From Moniliophthora roreri (lineage: Eukaryota; Basidiomycota; Agaricomycetes; Agaricales; Marasmiaceae), in the NCBI GenBank assembly GCA_001466705.2, contig LATX02000178.1, positions 1 through 64,000 of the forward strand: a stretch of 64,000 nt of DNA. The letters run 5' to 3'. The notes under the pieces were generated by a model. That model searched no databases. It had not been told where the DNA came from and saw only the letters and a list, made by a program, of their open reading frames with translations. Shown piece by piece: positions 10,966-23,216 of this stretch. Numbering within the stretch: the stretch's first letter is position 1; every line of letters begins with the position of its first letter. The position numbers were made by a program, and so were the translations under genes.

Positions 10966-12781
10966 ATGCGAATTCTCCACCTTTCTATCCTTTCAACATC
11001 CACGCTCTTTCTAACTGCAATTGCGGATCCGTTGCCTCTTCACTCGCCAGGCTTCACCGCACCACTGAAGCATGTCTGGGATCTCTCGCGACGATCAGAG
11101 GTAAGCTATCGAAGTTCTCGAGGAAATTGCTAATTCATTATCCATATAGGTCGACATCTCGTATAGAAAACGCGTAGAGCATGGGCGTCGTCGTCTCGCA
11201 CTCGCCGTCGGCCAACCCAACCCCAAAAAATATTTCAATCGTATTGATATCCCCAACATGAAAGGCATCCAGGTTGATATCAAGGACTCGGATGGCGAAA
11301 AGAAAACGCTGTTAGCCGCGTCCGAAGCTGAAGAAGAGGATGGATATCATTCAACGCGCCTTGAGATAGAGTACGACTACTTCCTTTCTTGCTATGGTTC
11401 AGCTCACGTGCTGGATGGACAGATCCATAGATATTGGATGTAAGTACCTCGTCGACGCACTCAAGTATAACACTCATCAACGTCGAAGACATTTGCAAAA
11501 CCTTCATCGGCACGCCACTACGCGAATTCAATATGCTCGTTGATTCCGGTTCGGCTGACTTTTGGGTTCCTCGCGAAGGATGTCTGAGCGAGTCTGGTAA
11601 GAAGTGTGTACGTCTTTCCTCTTCTCATGCTCCATATTCTCGTAGCTCAACCACCTACAGGCACACAAAACCCTCGGTCCAAACACCAGCAACACCTTTC
11701 GCTCCAGTAACGACTTCTTCTTTATCTCATATGGCTCAGGAGACGTTCTAGGTTTCATGGGCAACGATACCCTCTCCATCGCAGATTTACAGTTGAAGGA
11801 ATACAGATTTGGAACAGTGACGATGGAGAGTGATTACATTGCTTTGTAAAGACACGCTTCTTTTTCTTCCTCTTAAGAACCCTGCCTGACTCACGCTGAC
11901 AGACCAGAAGTATCTTGGGACGGGATAATGGGATTTGGCAAACCCGTGAGTTGTCTCCTATTTCTTTCAGCTCTTCGACGCTGAATCCAGCTTCACCCTC
12001 AGAAAATCTCCCGTGAACCAAATACCCAGCCACTCCTCCTAGCCCTGTACAATGCGGGTCTCATTCCATTTCCCATCGTTTCGTTCAAAATACCACGCTT
12101 CCTTGACCATGAAGAAGGCGAAATGACACTAGGAGCACTCAACCCTGCCAGATTTAAACTAGATACAGTCGTTACGCTGCAAAGCACTGGCACAAACGGG
12201 TTCTGGGAGGTTCGCGTTGACAAATTTGGTGTTAATGGCGCGGAAATGTTTTCGAATGAGAAGGTGGCGATTTTGGATACGGGAACCACGTTGATTATCG
12301 TTCCTCCCGAGGTCTGTCGGCTGAGGTTTTCCTTCTCAGCACACAAGTCTTAGTAGTCTGATTCGTATCTCTCTTTCGTAGGACGCGGAACTTATACACG
12401 CTTTCATCCCCGGTTCGACATTTGACGGCGAAGAGTACCGAATTCCGTGCAATTCCAGCAATCATATCTCGGTCTGGTTCGGAGGCAAGGAATTTGATAT
12501 CGATTCGAGGGATATGGCTATGGACCTAGATGAGGGGAAAAGCGAATGCTATTCGGGTATTGCGCCAGGTGATATTGGGATGGGTGAGGGTGTTTGGTTG
12601 GTATGTACTTTGCTTTCTTTCTCTTGATTGATTTTTATTAGATATGATTGATTCATAGATGGGCGATACGCTCCTCAAAAACGTATACATGAGTCTAAAT
12701 ATGGATACGGATGAGGTTACTTTGGCGAAGCTAATGCAGGATACAAGCAGGCCTTGTTACTTTCAAGTGGCTTGCGAGTGA
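10966..12781 (+). CDS. Secreted aspartic protease (pepsin A1 family)
   Basis: A multi-exon gene with an N-terminal signal peptide (MRILHLSILSTSTLFLTAIA) and a propeptide. The first catalytic motif is 'NMLVDSGSADFWVP' (Asp in DSG, where most pepsins have DTG) and the second is 'VAILDTGTTLIIVP'. Other landmarks are the flap region 'ISYGSGDVLGFMGNDTLSI', 'WDGIMGFGKP' and C-terminal 'MGDTLLKNVYMSLN'. Exon 1 (10,966-11,100) and exon 2 (from 11,150) are firm. The junction around 11,400-11,490 is uncertain because no donor/acceptor pair I tried is clean, so an error or unusual intron is possible there. Predicted role is extracellular or vacuolar protein digestion. The protein ends shortly after the C-terminal strand, without a GPI-like tail. 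Confidence 0.88.
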
Positions 12782-13327
12782 GTCCTGGAACTCTACTTAA
12801 CTTGCATGCACTCGAGTAACTTGAACTGAGTAGCGGGGGTATCGGACCATAACATACAATCTTGGTTTTATCTTTTGCGCCGCGCACTAAGAACCATGCC
12901 AATACACTAGCAGAACACCGGGACTGAAATCAATAGTCATTGTGCAATCCGAGACCTAGCAAAGCATTTGGATGCTGCTAGGAGCATCAGCTCGTCCAAT
13001 GGGGAATACGGACGACGGCGAGTTGCATGTTATGCTATGACCAGTATCCGGGACACGCCGGCGAGAAAGTCGATGTCGATCCATATAAAAGGTCATCCCA
13101 GCTGGAACTGATAACGAACGAGGACTCGTGCCCAGAACCGAACTAGCGGGTTTCACAGAACGTGCAGGCATCGTTGCTATGTAACTGTGCTTTTTTTTTT
13201 CGGCATGGAAACGCATGAGCACCTTCGGTCGGTAAATTGTACCGACCAGAAGCCGAGATTCTTCGCCAGTCGTTCTCGACTGTCTGAAAGCAGGAAATGG
13301 CAGAAAGGGACTGTATTTCGGCGTAAT
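12782..13327. other. Intergenic, convergent 3' ends
   Basis: 546 bases between the 3' ends of the protease (+) and TSR3 (-). I see no conserved frame, repeat or RNA gene; the stretch probably holds both 3' untranslated regions. A run of ten T lies near 13,191. Confidence 0.5.
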
Positions 13328-14624
13328 CTATGATTCAGAGTCCGAATCAGGCGGGCCCTGATTACGGTCCTTCTTAGTATCACCCGGTCCACTATCGTCC
13401 GCCTCAACTTTCTCGTCGTCTTCACTTTCGCTGTCATCTTCAAGCTGGTGTTGATGATTTGGGTTCTCAAATAGCAGATCTTCGCCCTCGTCTTCTCTAG
13501 CCTCTGTCAGGACGTTAACCATATAAGGTCATTTACAAAGAAACACAAGACTGACGTTTCTCCCGCCTGGACTTCTCCCAATCATTTTCAAGTTCCTCTA
13601 TGATCTTATCCTGGACACTACTGACTTCCGCCGCTGACTCGCAGATTTGGTACTTGTCTATGAAAGACCTAATTTTTCATTTTTTTAGTCATTACCCAGT
13701 AAAAAAAGCAGCGAGAGGACGCACTTATTAACCTTATAGAATGATCCTCCCCAGCCAAATCCAGACAATAGCGTTTCGGGGTATTCGTCAAAGCCAGTGA
13801 TGTAAAACGCAGCAGCAAGTGCCTCGACGCAGTTGAGCCGCCAAGGTTTTCCATAGTTGACCGGATTTGTTGCAATGAGGTATGGTACTTGATCACCATT
13901 AGTTCAAGTGCAAACGAAAAAATTCGAAGAAGAGCACACACAAAGCCTCTCATGCGGACTCGCAATCTTGTTGAAAGGAACGTCGTCCAACCGAGCCCAG
14001 GAGCATTCCACGACAGCCAACCCGCCGTTTAACACAATTTCACGATCAGAGGGGCTGATCACTTGCGTTCCTTTTGGTCTTAGGGTGAAGATGAGAATCC
14101 GATATCCAGGCAAGGAGGATTCACGAACATGATTTAGTGATAGTGTCGCAGGGAGAGCGAGGATATGGTGCTCACGAGACGACGATACCTCTAAACCGAG
14201 ATTGACCGACTCGGAGTTCTTTTATGAGTCCGAGACGCGCTAGCTTTTTGCCTGAGCAGCGACGAGGGTCACAGTGATCAAAGTCCTGCAAAATTTAAGC
14301 ACGAATTTTTAAAAATTGCATGCTTGTACCTACCCACATTGCGACAGGAACATTTATCTTTCTTTGAACATTCACTTCATCTTTCAGGAATAAGATTCTC
14401 AAAATTTCCAAGGAGAACAAGTACACACTATCGCCCGACTCGGTTTCATCGTTATCGTCCACTGCACTATCTGGTCGCCAATCTTGGGTGATCCTCTCAA
14501 GTCTTCCTCCTCTCGAACCTCTGGCGTTTCCTCTCGATAAGTTTCTGCCTCGATCTCCTCCACGGCCCCCTCGTTTTGATTTAGAAGAAGATGCAGATGA
14601 GAATTCCGAGTTTTTCTTGCCCAT
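13328..14624 (-). CDS. TSR3: TSR3, 18S rRNA aminocarboxypropyltransferase
   Basis: TSR3 adds the aminocarboxypropyl group of S-adenosylmethionine to a hypermodified uridine of 18S rRNA during 40S maturation in the cytoplasm. The spliced protein shows the whole family core: '[24 protein letters not shown]', '[20 protein letters not shown]', '[20 protein letters not shown]', '[20 protein letters not shown]', '[20 protein letters not shown]' and '[12 protein letters not shown]'. Introns I could place join these blocks in frame, for example GTGAGC...CTAAG before the '[11 protein letters not shown]' block. The N terminus (about residues 16-42) is an RGG/RG-rich tail and the C terminus is acidic and serine-rich, both common in fungal orthologues. 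One intron around 14,420 in the N-terminal linker is uncertain. Confidence 0.93.
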
Positions 14625-14772
14625 GGCTGAGAATGATGATATGGCGAAATTTAGAAGTATTCAGGGCCGCCGAATCTATCTGCCTACAATGACATACATA
14701 TCCGCCTTGTCACACACTTCGTCATCTTCTAGATGGCGGAATACTTAACGTGTGATTGGCTGCGCAGTCTCT

Positions 14773-17334
14773 ATGAAACCCAGACTGTTCTTACCCTTTC
14801 TTCGTCGCACCGCGCCCACCGTATCCAAGTTTTCCTCAAGAATCTGGTCTAGAAGCATGGCAGCAAAGTCAATACCCGTTCTCGATGAATCCGAACTCGG
14901 GGACGGTCAGATGTATGCTTAATACAAGATACATTCGTTAAGTACGATTGACGATACGGAATCATTAGGAAAGAAGTCGAATTCGAGCAGGGGAAGGTTC
15001 TGCTCTCTCGTCTCGGTGACAAGATTCATGCGACGAGTGCTTTCTGCACCCATTATGGAGCACCTCTTGCGAAAGGTGTCTTGACAGCGGACGGAAGGGT
15101 TGTTTGGTACGTTTATCAGTCGTTCCGTTCAACTGGTCGTTTCTGACACCGTCTTTTGAAGCCCTTGGCATGGAGGTCGGTATCACCATTCACGGAAAGG
15201 GACAGACAGACTTACTCGTCGTCATGAACAGCGTGCTTCAACATTTGTACAGGCGATATTGGTATGTACACTGTACTGAGTGATTTCGTTGTAGCTGACC
15301 ACGATTTTGCAGAGGACGCTCCCGCCCCGAGTGCTCTGCATTCCTTCGAAGCTCAAGTAATTGATGGCAAGATTCACGTAACAGCGAACCCCCAGTACAC
15401 CCTGAAAGAGAATAAAAGCCGGCCACCGAAACTCTCTACAGCGGGATTCGACGCAGTCGGAAAAGGAACGGTCATCATTGGAGGAGGATCAGGCGCATTC
15501 CAAGCAGTAGAGAGTTTACGCGAGGTCAGTGTTCCACCAACGACTTCACTTTGATCCCGATGATGCTGACAGTGATCTGAGCAGCACGGGTACAAGTTCC
15601 CAATCACTGTGATTTCAAAGGAGCCGCATCCACCTATTGACAGGTCAGCCGCTTATGCCTGTTGGATGGATTGATTCTTTTCCTGAATGTTACCATCACA
15701 GAACGAAGCTCAGTAAAGCGCTGATTACTGACTCGTCAAAGATAGAGTGGAAGTCGGCCGCGGACCTTAAAATCAAGTATGGTGTCAACTTGCGTGTTGG
15801 TGTGGTGCGTGTTGGCGTCCTTGATTCAGTAAACCATCTGTGGAGTAACCCGACACCCTAGGAAGCGACCTCTGTGGATCTTCAGAACAGGAAGGTGATC
15901 CTCGACGGCGGAAAGGACTCTGTCATATATGACAAGCTTGTCATTGCTCCCGGAGCGACACCTCGTAGACTGCCTATTCCTGGCGTTGACCTGGAGAATG
16001 TCTACACTTTCAGAGGTATCCAAGATGCCAAAAGGGTTGATGCTGGTATGTCCTCGGTAGATGAGATTGAAACTGGGCACCCAACTGACACCAAATATAT
16101 GTCTAGCTGCCCAAGAAGGAAAGAAAATAGTCATTATTGGCAGCTCTTTCATCAGCATGGAGCTCGTTGTCGCGCTTTCCAAGAAGAAGTTGGCTTCTAT
16201 CGACGTTATTGGTATGGAGGAATTTCCGTTCGAGACGGTGTTAGGCAAAGAGGTCGGCGCCGGTCTGAAGAAGGTGAGGTTGATCTCATGTCCGTGGTCG
16301 TCGTACGTCTGAACCGGGCAACAGTACCACGAATCACAAGGCGTCAAGTTCCATATGCAAACCAAGGTGGAAAAGATTGTTTCTCAAGAGGGTAACGCCT
16401 CCTTGGCGAGTGGCGTCGTGGTCAACGGCCAAACTTTACCAGCCGATTTTGTTGTCATGGGTGTCGGCGTTGCTCCTGCCACGGAGTTCTTGAAAGGCAG
16501 CGGAATCGAGCTCGAGAAAGACGGCGGAATCCAAGTTGATGAATACCTACGTGTCGTGAAGCTTCCTCAAGATATCAAGGGCGTCTTCGCCATTGGTAAG
16601 TCGGAATGTTGCGTACTCCGAGACGTGAATCATACATATGAAACAGGCGATGTCGCAATTTACCCTCAGGCCGGACAAAACGTTCGGATAGAACACTGGA
16701 ATGTTCGTTTTTCTCTTGTGGCGCTGTGCGCTCCGAGCGGCGAAATTAACGAGTCTGATAGGTTGCGGGGAACCACGGAAGGGCGGTCGGCAAGACCATT
16801 GCTAGCAGTCCCCAACCATTTGTCAAGACTCCGGTGTTCTGGAGTGCCCGTGAGTCGGAATTTTTTGTTGTGATGTTTGGGATAATGTACTCACTGTTCT
16901 TGTAGAGGGTCAACAGTTGCGCTATTGCGGGTACGGCGTGGGCTTTGACGACGTCATTATCAAAGGCGATCCAAACGAGATGAAGGTGTGCAGCGAACGC
17001 ACTTGAGTTGTAAATCAGGTGTCCAACCGACGTATTCTAGTTCATCGCGTATTATGTGAAACAAGGGAAAATCGTGGCTGTTGCAAGGTAGGGGCGATGT
17101 TTCCTCCTCGTGTGCGCTGGCTGATGATTCGCCTTGTGTAGCATGCAGAATGACCCAGTTGTCAGCAAGGCCTCTGAATTGCTCAGATTGGGGTTGATGC
17201 CCTCACCTGACGAAATTAGGGACGGAAAGGTGCGTCCTTTACCTTTGCCTTATAAACGTTTCTGATATCCCTCGCTGCAGGACCTGCTGTCGGTCGACGT
17301 TTCGAGCTCCAGCGCACTGCCAAAGGTTGCATAA
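14773..17334 (+). CDS. Rieske-type apoptosis-inducing-factor-like flavoprotein (AIFM3/AIFL family)
   Basis: A gene of about 14 exons. The N terminus ([20 protein letters not shown]) is basic and could target mitochondria. A Rieske [2Fe-2S] domain follows: '[12 protein letters not shown]' and, after splicing two tiny exons, '[19 protein letters not shown]', giving the CxH...CxxH ligands. Then comes a FAD/NAD-linked reductase: '[16 protein letters not shown]' (FAD-binding), '[13 protein letters not shown]', '[20 protein letters not shown]' (NADH-binding) and 'FAIGDVAIYP' (FAD). The C-terminal AIF-type domain contains '[12 protein letters not shown]' and '[20 protein letters not shown]'. The family transfers electrons from NAD(P)H through FAD to an iron-sulfur centre; the physiological acceptor is not known. 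The start codon lies only about 150 bp from that of TSR3 on the other strand, so the two share a divergent promoter. Confidence 0.92.
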
Positions 17335-18177
17335 TCATTCGATGATTGACATGCCGTCCTGAGGTGTGGCACGAAACCTATCCCTGTCGTGATTTCTGGA
17401 AATGAAAGCATAAAACAATATATGTACCACCATCTGTATCTTGTATCACGTTGCAATCTGTTCCGACCGAGCTCACAGACACTGCCCGCACAGTTCACGG
17501 GTTATCTGAGAATTTCGACTTATCTGATCCCAAATAATTATTCTAGACTGTCAAGCAAGTAGAGCTTAGGTGTGAAGGCGTGAACGTTCATGATGTTCCC
17601 GAGTCAGCCACATGACACGAGGCCCTAATACCATTTCGGGAGAGGTGCGGGCAGGTTGCCAAATGTTCAGCTAACTTCGATTCCAGGGAGGCCGTTTTTG
17701 CGAATATCGTTTCAATTACGGAATTTTTTTCATCTGAGATATTTCGGAAAAAGACCGTGAAATGGATAGGAAGCAGTACAAAACGGCCATGCCGCTTCAG
17801 AAGCCGCACACGGTGTGGATACCTGGATCTGGAACGGCGGGGCAGTCGGTTGATGATTACGTCCCACCCAGAAGCTGTTCCCAGGGCGGTATCAGTCAGA
17901 TTTTACCCTCGAAAAAAAAGCAGCGTGCTGCATAAAGAAAGCTGAGCACAGCGAACAGCAGGCTACAGAGATGCTCTGTAAAAGATAAATTGGGGTCGAG
18001 GAGCGTGGTTTCATGGGAAAAACCGAGTAACTCGAATTAGTACTGCCAGCCTTTTGGTGGCTACTGTGTTTGTCATTGTTTCGATTCTGGACGGACCACT
18101 TCTTGCCCCAACACTGGAAGCATAGCGCAACTCTTTCTTAAACCACAACGTCGTACACGCAGACAACCACCCATACG
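17335..18177. other. Intergenic and probable kinase promoter
   Basis: 843 bases between the AIF-like gene and the LAMMER kinase. Short open frames here (60-80 codons) show no family resemblance. A pyrimidine-rich stretch and the 5' leader of the kinase probably occupy the last 200 bases. No repeats or RNA genes were seen. Confidence 0.4.
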
Positions 18178-20161
18178 ATGTCCACGGCAGTACATCAGCT
18201 GCCTCTGCAAATGATGTCTTATCATTCGCGGTCGTCGCTCAATGGTGTCGCCGTCAGTGCGAACAATCAACCAGGTCCTAGCGTTTTGCCTACCCCTCCT
18301 GTTGTGGCGACTCGCAAACGGAAACGAGCTCCTCAATACACGGTCAGCTACAGCGAAGTTCAGGAAGTCGATAGCGAAGGTCGACTCCGAGACGTCATAG
18401 TCATTGAAGATACACCTCCTCCCAACACAATGTCCCCAGCAACCACTATCGGTGGAGGTCATTCTGTGCCCTATCAACCACCCGTCTACACCGCTCCAAT
18501 AAGGACTAGAGCTCGTGCAGCTGCAGAAGCGCAGGCGATGCAATCCACTTCATCTAGTGCTATTGCCGCACCGCCTAACAAGAAACGGAGGCGAGAGCAC
18601 GATGAACTCCATCCTCCTCCTGCAAAGAAGACGGTTGCGAGCAGCCAAACCTCTCAAGCTCTAGCTCAGACTAAATCCTGGGATAGCAGAAGTGGTGCTG
18701 CTACGGACGACGTATGTGGATCACTTATCTTCCTCTATTGTCATGTTGACGTGTTTTTTGTCATTTCAGGATCCTTGGGACGATAAAGATGGCCATTACA
18801 TAGTCAAGGAAGGAGATATTATATTCAAGCGATGTACATCGCCGTTCTCCCGCATTTTTAGACACAGTGCCTGACTCGTCATATCATAGATCGCACGGTT
18901 CGACTGTTAGGTCAAGGGACGTTTGGCAAAGTCGTGGAAGCTGTCGATACTCACACCACTAAGAGAGTGGCGATCAAGATCATTCGTGCGGTACCTAAGT
19001 ACCGTGATGCCAGTAAGATCGAAGTCAGGGTACTCCAGAGACTGAAGGAAAAGGACCCACACAACACGAAGTATGTTTTCACTCTTTTTTTTTTTTTTTT
19101 CTTGCCAGTCTTTTCTCACATCCATGACAGCAAATGCATTCACCTGTTGAACTGGTTTGACCATCGCAATCACATATGTCTGGTGTCGGAACTGCTTGGC
19201 ATGTGTCTTTTCGACTTCCTCAAAGATAACGACTTTGCCCCTTTCCCTCGTCACCATATCCAGTCTTTTGCAAGACAGCTCTTGGGGAGCGTTGCTTGTA
19301 CGTGTTACAGGCTTTGCTGTGTTATGTTTTCTCATCTCCATTCCGCAGTCTTGCACCGAGAACAACTGATTCACACGGATCTTAAGCCAGAAAATATTTT
19401 GCTTGTGCATAATGATTTTCGGGTCGTCAATATCCCCGTGCCCGGCAAGGTATGTTCTCGAATCCGTGTAACCAAGGATGCGACTAAGTATCCCTCCAGC
19501 GAAACGCCACGAAGTCTAAGCGAATATTAGAGTCTACAGACATCAGGCTCATCGATTTTGGCTCTGCTACATTTGAGAAGGAGTACCATTCTCAAGTAGT
19601 TGCAACCCGTCATTATCGTGCCCCCGAAATTATTCTGGGTTAGTCCAAGTCCTGGCTGGTCGACGTGCATAAATAGTAATAAAGTCTATTCTAGGTTTAG
19701 GATGGTCATATCCTTGCGATGCTTACTCTTTGGGATGCATTCTAGTGGAGTTCTTCACCGGAGTAGCCCTCTTTCAAACTCATGACAACCTTGATCATCT
19801 GGCGATGATGGAGGTGGTTATGGGAAAGATGCCTGAACGTTTCGCTCGCGCAGGAGCTCGATCGAAACCTGAATTCTTCAAAGAAGGTGCCAAATTAGAT
19901 TGGCCAAAGCCCAAGGTTTCTCGTCAGAGTAAAAAGGATGTGCGCTCAGTGCGGCCGTTGGCGGTAAGCGACTTTCAGACGGTTCAAGATCATTCAATTT
20001 ATACCAGTTCTCAGGAAATCATCCCTCAAACGGACCTGATTAACAGGCAGTTCCTAGATCTCGTCCGAAAATTGTTGGCGTTCGATCCCGCACAACGGCT
20101 GACTGTTGCAGAAGCAATCAAGCACCCGTATTTCTCGATGCATATTCCGGAAGAGTTATGA
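18178..20161 (+). CDS. LAMMER-family dual-specificity kinase (CLK/Lkh1/Kns1-like)
   Basis: LAMMER kinases phosphorylate SR-type splicing factors and control growth and flocculation in fungi. A disordered N-terminal region (about 175 residues, with the nuclear-type basic patches 'RKRKR' and 'NKKRRRE') is followed by the kinase domain: '[20 protein letters not shown]' (Gly loop), 'RVAIKII' (catalytic Lys), '[12 protein letters not shown]' (HTD instead of HRD, typical of the family), '[20 protein letters not shown]' and '[20 protein letters not shown]'. The signature motif reads '[11 protein letters not shown]' where most members have EHLAMMER. It ends with '[19 protein letters not shown]'. Several short introns interrupt the kinase part; one carries a long T run at about 19,087. 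The region between the DLKPEN and DFG motifs has an uncertain exon structure. Confidence 0.95.
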
Positions 20162-21449
20162 ATGATGCTTGCCGTATTGCACAACATCGAACTCTCCATT
20201 GGTTCTCTTCAACTCAATATCTGTTACGTCCCCCCTCCGTGTACTACAACCCCTCTACTCTCATCCACGATTTATTCCATGTCAACTATTATTCTTCTCC
20301 AAAGTTAAGATGTGTGGAAAACGATGGTACCGTGGCCATACATACATAAACTTTGGAATATCCCAACAGTAGGCGATAGGATTCGATATCATGAAGCCTT
20401 TAGGAGTTGCGATGATGGAGTTCCTCGAAAAGTCAAGGTACGATTCAGGCACGGCGACCTGGTGATCCACCGAAAAGCGACTCGCCTCGCAGCGAATCAT
20501 CTAGACCTCGATTTTTTATCATTGGCCATATTATTCGAGATTTTTGTTTTCAAGTCCCCGCACTACAACTTCCTCTGTTTGTATCATCCAACACTTCTTC
20601 GTTATTTGTTTTCTATGTTCTGCTTATACACTTCTCCGCAGACTCGGGGATTAGTTTTATATCTATTGCACCATGGCATTGTCTTGTATCATCAACATTC
20701 TTCCATGTCGTCAATTTATCTATGCATAGAGGTCCGGACTATGAGCGGCGAAGGCTTTTTTACATTACACTTGGAATTTGGAGGTGCGCCGACATTCCTG
20801 TTGTTTCTAACGGCGTTATGCTGAACATCTGAAGTTCTGGATGTTATCAGGTTATGTCGTCGAAGCCTAATTTGGACCATTCTCCTGGAGATTTCAAGTC
20901 AGACTGCAATGTTCAATAGATCAAATTATAGTAATGTATTATGTTCTCTGGATCTGTCTCTTACTGCAAGGAGCTCCGGAATCCGTACGGTGCAGGGATC
21001 CACTTTCTCAATTCCGGAAACTTGCGAAGCACGGCAACTTCGGCTCGAAGTGTTTCTCAAGCACAGGTGATCTTGTCCATGCGTTCAATTATGCAAAGCT
21101 ATGGTGAGGTGGAGGGGGAGTCGACGTCGACTAGTCGTCAACTCGGCCGGCGGAAGCGCCGGATTAACGGCGATGACTACGTCATCGTCCCGTTCCCATA
21201 GCCCGCGAAGCGGGGGCAGGTTAGGGGTTAGGGGTTAGGGGTTAGGTAGTTAGGGTCTGCTACGTGCACGTGAGAGATTAGTGACCTCTCATAACGGCGA
21301 TCGTTATCTCTTTATCTTTTGACGACTAATCTCAGGGGTGAGGGGTTATTCAGCGTCATACCATGTACTACTTCTTGCTTACACCCCACAGCTTCCTTCT
21401 GGCAGCGACGGTTAGACAACCCAACGTGCGAACGGCCCTACTTTCGTAG
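20162..21449. other. Long intergenic region with telomere-like repeat
   Basis: About 1.3 kb with no supported gene. Open frames at 20,312-20,824 and 20,941-21,201 show no conserved motif and lack codon structure I trust. The last 250 bases contain a short TTAGGGG array (separate entry) followed by the promoter of the first ThuA-like gene. Confidence 0.45.
21221..21255 (+). repeat. Interstitial telomere-like TTAGGGG repeat
   Basis: Three tandem TTAGGGG units, then TTAGGTAG and TTAGGG. TTAGGG is the usual basidiomycete telomere repeat, and this is a variant with one extra G. The array is too short to be a chromosome end and lies between two genes. Confidence 0.8.
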
Positions 21450-22742
21450 ATGTTCCTCCTCAAAGCCGCTGGCCTTCATTCGCTTCGAACACTAGCGACG
21501 CTCTATTTTCTTTGCCTTTCGGTAATGGTTGTCTCAAGTCAGAATTCCACCGTCGCCAGGGTACTGATATACTCCGCCACTCGAGGATTTCGGCATGACT
21601 CCATTCCAACGGCGATAGAGGTACTCAAGGCGAAAGGACCCTCAATTAATGTCGATTTCGACAACACGGAAGATGAAAATGCGTTCACGGACGAGAACCT
21701 GGCAGGGTATGACGCAGTGTTGTTCTTGAGCACTACGGGTGAAGGTATGAGGGCAATTTGTCCTTGCATAATTTTTTCTAACGAGGTCATAGTATTACAG
21801 GCTCCCGGAAAGGCTGCGTTTCAGAACTATTTAGATCTCGGCGGCAATTTCATCGGAATTCATTCATCCAGTGATTCTCTGCTGAACGATACTTTCTTTG
21901 AGAGAGAGATCGGTGGGTGACATGCCTTGTAATCGCGTTCTGTCACTAATTTGAACCCCGAGGCAGGCGCGTACTTTGATTACCACCCACCACTTCAAAA
22001 TGCTGTCAGTGCCGCTGGCCATGTTCACGACGGCGTTCAGCTCAGCCATTAATATTTCATAGACTATAAATGTACTCGATCAGTCACACCCGAGCACCCG
22101 TATGCTTCCTGCCCAATGGAGAGTTCAAGACGAGATGTTCGCCGCTTTCTAATCGTGGATTCCAGCAACTGAGACTCACGAATATAAAGGTACAACTTCA
22201 AGTCTGATCTTCGAGCAGTTGGAGCGACGGTTATCCTATCAGCGGATGAATCAAGTTATACAGGTACGACTGGGGCTATCACGGTATGGACATGCGACTT
22301 ACGCAAATCTAGATGACGGAGTGCGCAAATTCAACCAAGGAACACCACATCCAACAGGCACGTAAACTGCTCAAGGATTTTGCGGTCATCACCATTAATC
22401 AACCACATGTTACCAGCATGGTACCAAGAACGAGGAGCTGGAGTTGAAAAAAGCGGAACTCCTGGACGCAGCTTCTACACGAGCCTTGGTCATTTGAACG
22501 AAACTTGGCATGTGAGTAGGGTGCTTGACCGATTTGCCACTGGTCGGTAGATTTGACGAGGATCGGTTTAGGATGACTTGTTCATCGGCCATGTTTTAGG
22601 TGGAATGACCTGGACTCTGCAGGCAAATACAACGAGAGCGTTCAACCCCAAGGCATCTGTAGGAGCAGAGCCTGGTGGTGGTACGGGCTCTGTGGGATCC
22701 AATCCGGACAGTCACGACGGCTCGCCGCAAGTCGTTTTCTAA
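21450..22742 (+). CDS. Secreted ThuA-like domain protein, copy 1
   Basis: An N-terminal signal sequence (residues 1 to about 30, hydrophobic 'LATLYFLCLSVMVV') is followed by a ThuA-like domain: 'ARVLIYSATRGFRHDSIPTA', 'VDFDNTEDENAFTDENLAGY', 'DAVLFLSTTGE', 'GGNFIGIHSSSDSL', 'YFDYHPP', 'GATVILSADESSYT', 'WYQERGAGVEKSGTPGRSFY' and 'TSLGHLNETWHDDLFIGHVL'. ThuA is a class I glutamine amidotransferase-like fold named from bacterial trehalose utilisation; the role of the fungal secreted forms is not established. One intron (22,358-22,416) can only be spliced with a GC-AG pair. The C terminus is Gly/Ser/Pro-rich and lacks the hydrophobic tail of copy 2. The neighbour at 24,344 is its duplicate, with matching intron positions. 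Confidence 0.9.
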
Positions 22743-23216
22743 CTTTTTCCTCTCGGATTTCACTCAAGTAAAGGAAATTCCAGATCCACGGACGCTGGAA
22801 CTGTCATTTCTGTCACGACCAGTAGCACCGTAGTCCTTGGAACTTTGCTTACTTACTGCCTGCTGTTTTGAAATACCTCGTACACTATGAATGGACTTTC
22901 CAACTGAAATTTCCTAGTTACCTGTGTGTATTATGACTCATGATATGAAGGTTGAGCGTATGGAGGCCGAGTAAAGAGATGTAAAACCATCATTATAGAC
23001 GAATAGTCTATTGTAGAGGGGTACAGTTGTCGTGGGGTAGGGCCACTGAGCATCGTACGCAAACGAGACAGGCTCGAAGAATCCATAGCTGCTGTCAGAC
23101 ATTGTGTATCGAATGGAAGGAGCAGGAAGAGGTTGGATAGTGCTATGACGAATATGACTGGTAGAGGAGGAATGAGGTTTCTTTCGTAGACTCGCAAATG
23201 ACGCTCGTACCCTGTA
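22743..23216. other. Intergenic between convergent ThuA copy 1 and mL41
   Basis: 474 bases holding both 3' ends. A minus-strand open frame of 88 codons (22,931-23,197) starts with a hydrophobic stretch but resembles nothing and most likely lies in the 3' region of mL41. Confidence 0.4.

Noticed and set aside
13169..13470. Basic Arg-rich minus-strand frame
   Set aside because: It overlaps the acidic C-terminal exon of TSR3 in another frame; a shadow of real coding sequence.
22931..23197. Small minus-strand frame with a hydrophobic N terminus
   Set aside because: Immediately downstream of mL41 on the same strand, no recognisable family, and biased composition; most likely the 3' untranslated region.
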